The notes under the pieces were generated by a model. That model was not told the DNA's origin. It did not search any database and saw only the letters and a program-made list of their open reading frames with translations. 64,000 nucleotides of DNA, from assembly GCA_963743275.1 (NCBI GenBank), contig CAVUPB010000008.1:248001-312000 (forward strand), in the 5' to 3' direction. Both the position numbers and the translations under genes were made by a program. This document shows positions 8,213-15,143 of this stretch, piece after piece. The first letter of the stretch is position 1. Each line of letters opens with the position of its first letter. This DNA comes from JALYLC01 sp963743275 (GTDB lineage Bacteria; Actinomycetota; Thermoleophilia; Gaiellales; JALYLC01).

Positions 8213-9013
8213 TCAGCCGGGCGCGATGCCGCGGACGGCGAAGGCGCGCGCCTGCATGACGATCGGGCCGCCGGACGGCGCGAGCTGCGCCAGCAGGCGC
8301 GCGCGCAGCGCCTCGCGCCGCTCCGGCGGCAGTGCCGCGCAGTAGCCCGGCGCCGGGCCGACGCCGGTCAGGAACGGCGCCCAGTAGTCGTCGAAGCCCG
8401 CGTACGTCGCGCTCACGTCGATCGCGTCGGTGGCGACGTCGTGCAGGCCGCAACCCGCGAAGACGTCGTGCAGGCGGTCGGGGTGGCAGAGCGGGAAGCG
8501 CTCGGCCTCGTCGGCGGTGCGCGCGGCCGGCTCGAGCTCGACCGCCGCGTCCCAGAACGCGCGGATCGGCCCCATGCCTTCGGCGTAGTCCCACACGTAG
8601 GCGGCGACCGTTCCGCCCGGCCGCGTGACGCGCAGCCACTCGCGCACGGCCGCGGCCGGGTCGGGGAGGAAGTTCAGGAGCAGCCCGGACACGGCGACGT
8701 CGATGCGCCCGGACGTGAGCGGGAGCGCCATGGCGTCGCCGACGAGGAAGGTGAACCGGCGGTCCCCGAGCGCTTCGCCGGCGTGCCCGGCGAAGCTCGG
8801 CGACGCATCGACCGCGACGACGGACGCGGGCTCGACGATGGCGATCGCGGCGGTCAGCGCTCCGGTGCCGCACCCGGCATCGAGCCATGCCGATCCCGCA
8901 GGCGCGCCGACCCAGGCGACGAATGCCGGCGCGACGAGGCGGCTCCAGCGGCCGACGTACGACTCGTAGTCGCCGGCGCCCTCCCACCTGTCCGTCGTCG
9001 CGCCGCCCGGCAT
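8213..9013 (-). CDS. SAM-dependent methyltransferase (class I)
   Basis: 266 residues. SAM-binding motif I is WLDAGCGTGAL at about residues 40-50. Motif II is the acidic VVAVDASPSF, and later motifs include VGDAMALPL and LRVTRPGGTVAAYVWDY. The ubiE/Methyltransf_11 type is the closest match by eye. It lacks a recognisable substrate-specific domain. It is convergent with the MOSC gene, with 25 bases between the stops, and lies downstream of modA on the same strand. Confidence 0.88.
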   Translation of the reverse strand: MPGGATTDRWEGAGDYESYVGRWSRLVAPAFVAWVGAPAGSAWLDAGCGTGALTAAIAIVEPASVVAVDASPSFAGHAGEALGDRRFTFLVGDAMALPLTSGRIDVAVSGLLLNFLPDPAAAVREWLRVTRPGGTVAAYVWDYAEGMGPIRAFWDAAVELEPAARTADEAERFPLCHPDRLHDVFAGCGLHDVATDAIDVSATYAGFDDYWAPFLTGVGPAPGYCAALPPERREALRARLLAQLAPSGGPIVMQARAFAVRGIAPG

Positions 9014-9047
9014 CGGGCGGATGATGTCACCAACCGGCGCGGGCGGC

Positions 9048-9848
9048 CTACTTCTTCTTCTTGGCCGGCTTCTTGACCGGCGGCAGCTTGGGGACGCCGA
9101 AGCCGTTGTCGACCAGCAGCTTGCGGCCGGCCTTGCTCGTGAGGCGCTTGATGAATGCGACCGCGTCGGCGTGGTTCTGCGTGCTCTTGACGATCGCGAT
9201 CTGGTAGCGGACCGGCGGCTGCGCCCACACGGGCACGGGGATCAGCTTGACCTTGCCGGAGACCGCCCGCGCGTCGGTCACGTACATGAAGCCGGCGTCG
9301 GCGGTGCCGAGCGCGACCTTGGACGAGATCGCCTTGACGTCCTTCTCCTGGCTCACGACGTTCGGCATCACGGCGGCCGTGATGCCGAGGTAGCCGAGCA
9401 CCTGGCGCGTGTAGACGCCGATCGGCACGGTGGGCGTCCCGATCAGGAGCTTGATGCCGGGGCGCTCGAGGTCGTAGATGCTCGTGATGCCCGCCGGGTT
9501 GGCGGTCGGCACGGCGAGCACGAGCTTGTTGGTCGCGAACGTGACCGGCTGCTCGACGAGTCCGGCCCGGTAGAGCGCCTGCGACGCGTCGGGGCTGGCG
9601 GCGGCGAAGATGTCGGCGGGCGCACCGAGCCGGATCTGCGCCGCGAGGGCGTCGCTGCCGGCGAAGTTGTACTTCTGGCCGCCGTCGAACTTCGGGAACG
9701 CCTCGGTCAGCGATGCGGCCGCGAACACGGTCATCTGCGCCGCGTGGCGGCTCTGCTTGGCGGTGGCGCCCGTGGTCGTGGCCGCGAGCACCGCGAGTGC
9801 GAGCATGAGGGCGGCACCGGAGCGCCGCAGTGCAGTCAGGCGGGTCAT
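9048..9848 (-). CDS. modA: Molybdate ABC transporter substrate-binding protein
   Basis: 266 residues with an Sec-type signal peptide (LTALRRSGAALMLALAVLAA, cleavage near residue 30). The mature start TVFAAASLTEAF and the GSDALAAQIRLGAPADIFAA segment are the oxyanion-binding signatures of ModA. LIGTPTVPIGVYTRQVLGYL and TADAGFMYVTDA also match. The C-terminus ends in a Lys/Pro-rich tail. I chose ATG 9848, with AGGTGA upstream, over the in-frame GTG at 9857. It follows the ferritin-like gene directly, and the permease modB is further upstream on the same strand. No ModC ATPase is present in the window. Confidence 0.93.
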   Translation of the reverse strand: MTRLTALRRSGAALMLALAVLAATTTGATAKQSRHAAQMTVFAAASLTEAFPKFDGGQKYNFAGSDALAAQIRLGAPADIFAAASPDASQALYRAGLVEQPVTFATNKLVLAVPTANPAGITSIYDLERPGIKLLIGTPTVPIGVYTRQVLGYLGITAAVMPNVVSQEKDVKAISSKVALGTADAGFMYVTDARAVSGKVKLIPVPVWAQPPVRYQIAIVKSTQNHADAVAFIKRLTSKAGRKLLVDNGFGVPKLPPVKKPAKKKK

Positions 9849-9857
9849 GGGCGTCAC

Positions 9858-10451
9858 CTAGTTGGAGAGGAACTGGGAAAGCTGGGCGGAGGCGTCCACG
9901 ACGCCGATGGCGCGCGGCAGGTCGGTGGGCACGGGCGACTCGCCGGTCAGCGCCGAGAGCGCGCCCACGTGCTGGCCGTCACCGCCGACGACGCGGGCGA
10001 TCGACTCCGCAACCCCGCTGTCCTGGGTGGTCGACGCGGCTCCGATGCCGATGCCGATCATCAGGTGCTCGAGCGCCAGCGCGAACTTGGCCGCCGCGGC
10101 CGGGTTGCGCAGCGCACCGGCCGGCAGGTCGAAGGTGAAGTCGTCGTCGACCGGCGCCGTCGTTCCGAGCAGCGGCGCGAGCAGTCCGTAGTGCACCTGC
10201 TCGTGCCGGCGGATGTCGAGCACCAGCTCGCGCGTCGCTTCCGGCCCGATCGCCTTCGGCGTGTTCAGCCAGCGCGTGTACCAGTTGATCGTCAGGCGCT
10301 TGCTGGAGCAGATCAGCCGTGCGTTGGCGAGGTCGCCCTCGCCCGGGGCGGCCAGAGCCGGGGCGGCTGCCCCGCCGAGCAGAGCGACGACGCCCGCTCC
10401 GGTTCCGATACCCGCGCGCGCGAGCAGTGCGCGCCGACTCACCTGATCCAT
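9858..10451 (-). CDS. Tat-exported ferritin-like protein inside the molybdate cluster
   Basis: 197 residues from ATG 10451. The signal has the twin-arginine pattern SRRALLARAGIGTGAG followed by a hydrophobic stretch and an Ala-rich cleavage region near residue 35. The mature part is helical, with HEQVHYGLL and FALALEHLM resembling the E-x-x-H iron ligands of ferritin-like (DUF4439 or desiccation-related) four-helix proteins. Its stop abuts modA and its promoter region shares the AACCTAGG motif with modB. Its link to molybdate uptake is unknown; a periplasmic metal or oxidative role is inference. Confidence 0.7.
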   Translation of the reverse strand: MDQVSRRALLARAGIGTGAGVVALLGGAAAPALAAPGEGDLANARLICSSKRLTINWYTRWLNTPKAIGPEATRELVLDIRRHEQVHYGLLAPLLGTTAPVDDDFTFDLPAGALRNPAAAAKFALALEHLMIGIGIGAASTTQDSGVAESIARVVGGDGQHVGALSALTGESPVPTDLPRAIGVVDASAQLSQFLSN

Positions 10452-10461
10452 CTGCCGCCTT

Positions 10462-10475
10462 AACCTAGGAAGAAC
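10462..10475 (-). promoter_or_regulatory. Candidate Mo-regulator operator upstream of ferritin-like gene/modA
   Basis: AACCTAGGAAGAAC, containing the palindrome CCTAGG, lies 11 bases upstream of the ferritin-like start. A closely related sequence (AACTAGGCAGAACCTAGG) sits in front of modB at 11404-11421. CTAG is rare in such GC-rich DNA, so the shared motif is a plausible binding site for the neighbouring HTH-Mop regulator. This is inferred from similarity and position only. Confidence 0.45.
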
Positions 10476-10523
10476 ATAAGAATAGGACGACGATATCATC
10501 AGCCGGAGCCGAGGCGCCGCAGG

Positions 10524-11372
10524 TCAGCCGCCGGGCCTGACGGCGGCCGCGATGAAGCCCGCGTCGCCACCGCGGGCGCGCCCGGGCAGGCGCACGATCA
10601 GCTTGACCGTGACGAGCACGGCGGCGCTCACCACCACGAGCAGCGCGCCGATGGCGAGGGCGACGTCGAAGCTCAGCTCGAAGTCCTGGTAGATCAGGAG
10701 CGGCAGCGTCTGCGTGGTTCCGCGCAGGTTCCCGGCGAACATGATCGTGGCGCCGAACTCGCCGACGCCGCGCGCGAACGCGAGCGCCGCGCCGGCCGCG
10801 AGCCCCGTCGAGGCGAGCGGGATGCTGACGCTCAGCAGCAGCCGCAGCGGGCCGGCGCCGTCGACGCGCGCCGCGTCGAGGACGTCGCGGTCGAGCGTCT
10901 CGAACGACGCGATCGCCTGGCGCAGGTAGAACGGGCCTGCCACGAAGCAGATGGCGAGCACGACCGCGGTCGTGGTGAAGACGACGTCCACCCGCAGCCG
11001 CTGCAGGATGTCGGAGAGCAGGCCGACGCGCCCCGAGAACGCCGCCAGCAGGCCGATCCCGGCGACCGTCGGCGGCAGGACGAGCGGCAGTTCGACGAGC
11101 GTGATCACGAGCGTGCGGCCGCGAAAGCGGCGCGTACCGAGGAAGTACGCCGCGGGCGTGCCGATCAGCAGGATGACCGCGAGTGCGATCCCGTTCGTCG
11201 TCGCCGTGAGCACGAGGGCGTCGCGCACGATCGGGTCGTCGAGCTGATCGACGAGCAGGTGCAGCGGCACGCGCGCGAAGATCGCGACGATCGGCAGGGC
11301 GAGGAAGCCGAGCACGGCGAGCGTCGCGACGAACGTCACGGCGGTGAACGCGGCACCGCGCAGGTGCCTCAT
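10524..11372 (-). CDS. modB: Molybdate ABC transporter permease
   Basis: 282 residues from ATG 11372; an upstream in-frame ATG at 11405 would add 11 residues. There are about six membrane segments, starting AAFTAVTFVATLAVLGFLAL. The cytoplasmic coupling loop that docks the ATPase reads DVLDAARVDGAGPLRLLLSV (about residues 180-200). LPLVLPPTVAGIGLL is typical of ModB/CysT-type permeases. The gene is divergent from the HTH-Mop regulator and upstream of the ferritin-like gene and modA. The ATPase gene (modC) must be elsewhere. Confidence 0.93.
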   Translation of the reverse strand: MRHLRGAAFTAVTFVATLAVLGFLALPIVAIFARVPLHLLVDQLDDPIVRDALVLTATTNGIALAVILLIGTPAAYFLGTRRFRGRTLVITLVELPLVLPPTVAGIGLLAAFSGRVGLLSDILQRLRVDVVFTTTAVVLAICFVAGPFYLRQAIASFETLDRDVLDAARVDGAGPLRLLLSVSIPLASTGLAAGAALAFARGVGEFGATIMFAGNLRGTTQTLPLLIYQDFELSFDVALAIGALLVVVSAAVLVTVKLIVRLPGRARGGDAGFIAAAVRPGG

Positions 11373-11403
11373 TGAGGGTCGCTCGACAACGGAAAACCTC
11401 TGC

Positions 11404-11421
11404 AACTAGGCAGAACCTAGG
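11404..11421 (-). promoter_or_regulatory. Candidate Mo-regulator operator upstream of modB
   Basis: AACTAGGCAGAACCTAGG contains the inverted repeat CTAGG-CAGAA-CCTAG and shares the 8-mer AACCTAGG with the site in front of the ferritin-like gene. It lies 32 bases upstream of the modB start and about 60 bases upstream of the regulator start, in the divergent promoter region. Confidence 0.5.
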
Positions 11422-11479
11422 GATCGGCGACGATAGCAGCCCGTCGCGAACGCGCGCGACGGCTACGCTAGGCCTGTCG

Positions 11480-11899
11480 ATGGCCTCTCCTCCCGACCAG
11501 GAACGCTCGCTCGACGTGGCGCCGACGCGCCTCCGCATCGGCGCGGCGGCGGCGAGCCTGGGCGTCAGCGTCGACACGCTCCGGCGCTGGGAGAAGGAGG
11601 GCCGCATCCGCTTCGAGCGCGTCGGCAACCAGCGCGTGATCTCGTCCGAGGAGGTCGAGCGCCTGCTGCGCGACCGCCCCACGCGCGCGCGCACCTCGAG
11701 CGCCCGCAACCGCCTCGAGGGCACGGTCGTCGCGATCAAGCGCGGGCGCGTGATGAGCCAGATCGAGCTCGCGTGCGGGCCGTTCCGGGTCGTCTCCCTG
11801 CTCAGCACCGACTCGCTGGACGACCTCGGCCTGCGGCCGGGCGACGCGGCCGCCGCCGTGGTCAAGGCCACGACGGTGATCGTCGAGCGGGAGGACTAG
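11480..11899 (+). CDS. HTH (MerR-like)-Mop/TOBE molybdate-responsive regulator
   Basis: 139 residues. Residues ~15-65 are an excisionase/MerR-type helix-turn-helix (LRIGAAAASLGVSVDTLRRW, then RWEKEGRIRFERVGNQRVIS). Residues ~72-139 are a Mop (TOBE) domain (SARNRLEGTVVAIKRGRVMS, ending VVKATTVIVERED) that binds molybdate or tungstate. The fusion resembles ModE in logic but with a different DNA-binding domain. Its divergent position to modB points to repression of uptake when molybdate is plentiful. The final codons TAG fall in the CTAG target-site duplication of a MITE. Confidence 0.85.
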   Translation: MASPPDQERSLDVAPTRLRIGAAAASLGVSVDTLRRWEKEGRIRFERVGNQRVISSEEVERLLRDRPTRARTSSARNRLEGTVVAIKRGRVMSQIELACGPFRVVSLLSTDSLDDLGLRPGDAAAAVVKATTVIVERED

Positions 11900-12063
11900 T
11901 GCTCCGTCCCGGAAGTCTCATGGTGGGATTGCGCCGTCTGGACGCCCTGGGAACGACCCGGCGTCTTGCAAATGCTGAACCGCATGAGCGGCGACGCCGG
12001 GCCGTCCCCAGAACGCCCAGCCAGCACACTCACACTCACGTGACCTCCGGGACGGAGCACTAG
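11896..12063. mobile_element. 160-bp MITE with 14-bp terminal inverted repeats and CTAG target duplication
   Basis: TGCTCCGTCCCGGA at 11900-11913 is the exact reverse complement of 12046-12059. Each end is flanked by CTAG (11896-11899 and 12060-12063), giving an 18-bp perfect inverted repeat in total. The 160-bp interior has no open reading frame of note. A CTAG target duplication is typical of some IS5-group elements, so a non-autonomous derivative mobilised in trans is likely. Removing the element and one CTAG restores a junction in which the regulator's TAG and the next gene's GTG share a G. Confidence 0.75.
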
Positions 12064-12569
12064 TGCCCGGCGCGGTGACGTTCACGCCGATCGGCGTCGT
12101 GCGGACGCCGTTCGCCGACCACGCCGGCATGCCGATCCAGACCGTCGCGGCGCGGGGCGTGAGCGGCACGGTCGAGCTCGATCCAGCCTACGAGCCCGGG
12201 CTCGCCGACCTCGCCGCCTTCACGCACCTGCACCTGATCACGTACCTGCATCGCACCGGGGCGCCCTCGCTGCGGGTCACGCCCTATCTCGACACGCGCG
12301 AGCGCGGCGTGTTCGCCACGCGCTCGCCGCGGCGGCCGAACGCGATCGGCCTGTCGCTCGTGCGGCTCGTCGCCGTCGAGGGCCCGGTGCTGCACATCGA
12401 GGAGGTCGACCTCCTCGACGGCACGCCGCTGCTCGACATCAAGCCCTACGTGCCGCCCTTCGACGACCGGCCGGGCGCACGCTACGGCTGGTTCGAGGAG
12501 CGCGCCGAGGACGTCCACCGCGTGCGCGCCGACGCGCGCTTCGCAGAGCCCACCACGGAGGAAGCATGA
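12063..12569 (+). CDS. TrmO/TsaA-family tRNA-Thr A37 N6-methyltransferase-like protein
   Basis: 168 residues from GTG 12063. VTFTPIGVVRTPFADHAGMP at the N-terminus and GVFATRSPRRPNAIGLSLVR at about residues 80-100 are the SAM-binding signatures of the TsaA/TrmO beta-barrel family. LLDIKPYVP follows at about 125. TrmO adds a methyl group to t6A37 of tRNA-Thr(GGU), but family members beside Mo genes are also known and may act otherwise. It sits between the Mo regulator and the molbindin and overlaps the latter by four bases, so a molybdenum-linked role is possible. Confidence 0.8.
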   Translation: MPGAVTFTPIGVVRTPFADHAGMPIQTVAARGVSGTVELDPAYEPGLADLAAFTHLHLITYLHRTGAPSLRVTPYLDTRERGVFATRSPRRPNAIGLSLVRLVAVEGPVLHIEEVDLLDGTPLLDIKPYVPPFDDRPGARYGWFEERAEDVHRVRADARFAEPTTEEA

Positions 12570-12775
12570 GGGTCTCGACGCGCAATCAGCTCAGCGGCAA
12601 GGTCGTCGCGGTCACGCTCGGCGCCGTCATGGCGACGATCGAGCTCGACGTCGGCGGCCAGCGCGTCGTCGCGGCGGTCACGCGCGAATCCGCCGAGGAG
12701 CTCGGCCTGCAGGCCGGCGACGACGCCGTGGCCCTGGTCAAGGCCACGAGCGTGATGGTCGGCAAGCCCGACTGA
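12566..12775 (+). CDS. Molbindin (single Mop domain)
   Basis: 69 residues, the exact size of a single Mop domain: STRNQLSGKVVAVTLGAVMA, then VTRESAEELGLQAGD and VALVKATSVMVGKPD. Molbindins form hexamers that store or buffer molybdate and tungstate in the cytoplasm. The domain is clearly related to the C-terminal half of the regulator at 11480, suggesting duplication within the locus. It is translationally coupled to the TrmO-like gene. Confidence 0.92.
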   Translation: MRVSTRNQLSGKVVAVTLGAVMATIELDVGGQRVVAAVTRESAEELGLQAGDDAVALVKATSVMVGKPD

Positions 12776-12795
12776 GCCACCTCCAGGATGCGCGT

Positions 12796-12880
12796 GCAAA
12801 GTTGGGGTCAGACCCCGATGTTGCACCGGCCGCATCGCGCAAAGTTGGGGTCAGACCCCAATTTTGCATCGGCCCGCATC
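12796..12880. repeat. Two tandem copies of a GGGGTCAGACCCC palindromic repeat
   Basis: The palindrome GGGGTCAGACCCC occurs at 12804-12816 and 12847-12859, each inside a longer imperfect hairpin (GCAAA before it, TTTGC or TTGC after it) followed by a GCAYCGGCC(C)GCATCG tail. The unit is about 43 bp and is repeated directly. A third copy of the palindrome is at 18856-18868. This looks like a dispersed REP-type element downstream of the molbindin gene; it may also work as a terminator. Confidence 0.7.
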
Positions 12881-12925
12881 GCTGCGGTCCGGGTCTTCGC
12901 GCCAACCTGGCATCGTTCGCAGTGG

Positions 12926-13687
12926 ATGCCGCTCGACTCCCCCGTCACCGACGAGAAGCGCAGCGAGGCCGAACAGCACATCCTCGACCACGCGCTCGGC
13001 GAGGCCGCCCGGATCGGGCGCCTCTCGCGCGTGCGCGAGTTCGTGCTCGGCGCCCAGGACGGCCTGCTCGTGCCGCTCGGCGTCGTCACGGGCATGGCGG
13101 CGGCGCATCCCGGCCGCACGCTGATCGTCGTCGCGGGCCTCGCCGAGGCGGTCGCCGGCGCGGTCGCGATGGGATCGGGCTCCTACCTCGCGAGCGAGGC
13201 CGAGGAGAAGCTCTACGAGGCCGAGATCCGCGACGAGGGCAAGGAGATCACCGACCACCCCGAGCGGGAGGCCGCCGAGCTCGCGCTCATCCTCGAGCAG
13301 GAGGGCCTTCCGCGGCCGCAGGCCGAGCAGGTCGCGCTGGGTCTCGCCGCGAACCCGAACGTGTTCCTGCGCACGAAGGTGCAGAAGGAGCTCGGCCTCT
13401 CGCCCGACGCGGGCGGCGCGGCGCTCGGCGATGCGCTGGTGGTCGGCGGGACGTACCTCGGCGCCGCCTTCGTGCCGCTCTGGCCCTACCTGCTGTTCCC
13501 GCTCACGGCAGCGCTCGTCGCGAGCCTCATCTGCACGCTCGCCGCGCTGTTCGCGCTCGGCGTCGTCAAGGGTCGTCTCGCGCGCATGGCGATCGCCACG
13601 TCGGGGCTGCAGGTGATGATCATCGGCTCCCTCAGCGCGGGTCTGGGCTTCGCGATCGGCCGCATCGTCAACGCCATCGCGGGCTAG
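12926..13687 (+). CDS. VIT1/CCC1-family membrane transporter
   Basis: 253 residues from ATG 12926. A cytoplasmic N-terminal segment is followed by FVLGAQDGLLVPLGVVTGMA (first helix, ~residues 40-60) and VVAGLAEAVAGAVAMGSGSY, the conserved first two helices of the VIT family. A charged cytoplasmic metal-binding region (~80-150, rich in Glu) comes next, and three more helices end with GLGFAIGRIVNAIAG. The family moves Fe2+ or Mn2+ out of the cytosol. The stop TAG shares a CTAG with the convergent MarR gene stop. Confidence 0.88.
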   Translation: MPLDSPVTDEKRSEAEQHILDHALGEAARIGRLSRVREFVLGAQDGLLVPLGVVTGMAAAHPGRTLIVVAGLAEAVAGAVAMGSGSYLASEAEEKLYEAEIRDEGKEITDHPEREAAELALILEQEGLPRPQAEQVALGLAANPNVFLRTKVQKELGLSPDAGGAALGDALVVGGTYLGAAFVPLWPYLLFPLTAALVASLICTLAALFALGVVKGRLARMAIATSGLQVMIIGSLSAGLGFAIGRIVNAIAG

Positions 13688-14130
13688 CGCCTCGGCCCGA
13701 ACGCGGCCTTGGAGAGCAGCCGGTCGAGGACGGCGCGCTCGCGCCGGCCGAGCGGCGCCAGGACGACGTCCACCGCCTCCTTCGCGATCTCGTCGAGCCG
13801 CGCGGTCGCCGCGGCTCCGGCCGGCGTGAGCGAGAGGTTGCGCCGCCGCCCGTCGTCCTCGTCGCGCGCGCGGGTGACGTAGCCCGCACTCTCGAGGATG
13901 TCGATCAGCGCGACGACGTCGCCAGGGTCCATGCCGATCACGTCCGAGAGCGCCCGCTGCGAGATCGGCTGGCGCGCGCGCACGACCTGCAGCGTTCCGT
14001 AGACCCCTGGCCGCAGCCCGGCCTCGTGCGCCCACACCTGGTCGCGCATGCGCGCCGAGAACTCGCGGCGAGTGGCGCCGGCGAGCCGCGCCAGCGCGCT
14101 CAGGATGCGCCCCTCGTCGGCCTCGGCCAT
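13684..14130 (-). CDS. MarR-family regulator
   Basis: 148 residues. The winged helix spans ~45-110 with ISQRALSDVIGMDPGDVVAL as helix-turn-helix and DEDDGRRRNLSLTPAG as the wing. It is divergent from the drug-type ABC exporter, and a perfect 17-bp palindrome lies in the 35-bp gap, so it most likely represses both itself and the exporter and releases when a ligand binds. The ligand is unknown. Confidence 0.92.
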   Translation of the reverse strand: MAEADEGRILSALARLAGATRREFSARMRDQVWAHEAGLRPGVYGTLQVVRARQPISQRALSDVIGMDPGDVVALIDILESAGYVTRARDEDDGRRRNLSLTPAGAAATARLDEIAKEAVDVVLAPLGRRERAVLDRLLSKAAFGPRR

Positions 14131-14163
14131 ACCGCGATCATACCCGTCTGCTACAACTCATAT

Positions 14164-14180
14164 CGTTGGATAATCCAACG
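14164..14180. promoter_or_regulatory. MarR operator overlapping exporter start codon
   Basis: CGTTGGATAATCCAACG is a perfect odd palindrome (8+1+8). It lies between the divergent MarR gene (start 14130) and the ABC exporter, and the exporter's TTG start codon (14166-14168) is inside it. Binding would block initiation directly. Confidence 0.75.
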
Positions 14181-15143
14181 GTCATCGAAGCCCGTGGGCT
14201 GGTCAAGCGGTATGGCGACATCGAGGCGGTGCGCGGCCTCGACCTGTCCGTGCACCGCGGTGAGACGTTCGGGTTCCTCGGCCCGAACGGCGCGGGCAAG
14301 TCGACCACGATCAAGATCCTCTGCACGCTCGCGAACCCGACGGAGGGCGAGGCGCGCGTCGCCGGCTTCGACGTCGTGCACGAGCGCGCGGCGGTGCGGC
14401 GCAACATCGGCCTCGTCTTCCAGGACCCGACGCTCGACACCTACCTCTCGGCCGAGCGCAACCTGCGCTTCCACGGCGAGCTCTACGGGGTGCCGCGCGC
14501 GGTCATCGCCGAGCGCTCGCGGCTCGTGCTCGAGATGGTCGGGCTGTGGGAGCGGCGCGCAGCGCGCGTGTCCACGTTCTCGGGTGGCATGAAGCGGCGT
14601 CTCGAGATCGCCCGCGGCCTCCTGCACTCCCCCAGCGTGCTGTTCCTCGACGAGCCGACGGTCGGCCTCGATCCGCAGACGCGCCTGTCGATCTGGAACT
14701 ACCTGCGCGAGCTGCGCAGCCGCGAGGCGATCACGATCTTCCTGACGACGCACTACATGGACGAGGCCGAGAACTGCGATCGCATCGCGATCGTCAACGA
14801 GGGCCGCATCATCGCGCTCGACACGCCCGCTGCGCTCAAGGCCAGCGTCGGCACCGATCGCGTGCAGATCACGACGGCCGACGACGAGGCGGCGATTGCG
14901 TCGCTGGCGCAGGTGTTCGCGATCGACGGCGAGCGCCGCGACGGGCAGGTGACGTTCCACGTGCCCGACGGCGAGCACTTCGTGCCGCGCCTGTTCGCCG
15001 AGCTGCCGGTGCCGATCCGCTCCGTCAGCGTTTCGCGGCCGTCGCTCGACGACGTCTTCCTGGCCTACACGGGCACGACCATCCGCGACGCCGAGGCATC
15101 CGCTGCCGACGCGGTGCGCGTGTTCGCGCGGGGGCGCGGATGA
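14166..15143 (+). CDS. ABC-2 exporter ATP-binding subunit (DrrA type)
   Basis: 325 residues from TTG 14166, the only plausible start before VIEARGLVKRYG. Walker A is GPNGAGKST (~residues 40-48), the signature is FSGGMKRRLEIARG (~140), Walker B is VLFLDEPTVGLD and the switch His is in LTTHYMDEAE. Beyond residue 230 there is the ~90-residue C-terminal domain of daunorubicin-resistance-type ATPases. The gene is coupled to the permease (ATGA overlap). It probably exports a drug or lipid under MarR control. Confidence 0.93.
   Translation: MDNPTVIEARGLVKRYGDIEAVRGLDLSVHRGETFGFLGPNGAGKSTTIKILCTLANPTEGEARVAGFDVVHERAAVRRNIGLVFQDPTLDTYLSAERNLRFHGELYGVPRAVIAERSRLVLEMVGLWERRAARVSTFSGGMKRRLEIARGLLHSPSVLFLDEPTVGLDPQTRLSIWNYLRELRSREAITIFLTTHYMDEAENCDRIAIVNEGRIIALDTPAALKASVGTDRVQITTADDEAAIASLAQVFAIDGERRDGQVTFHVPDGEHFVPRLFAELPVPIRSVSVSRPSLDDVFLAYTGTTIRDAEASAADAVRVFARGRG

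Noticed and set aside
12788..12925. Upstream extension of the VIT1/CCC1-type protein through the repeat units
   Set aside because: The extension translates the palindromic repeats and has no homology; ATG 12926 precedes the conserved part.
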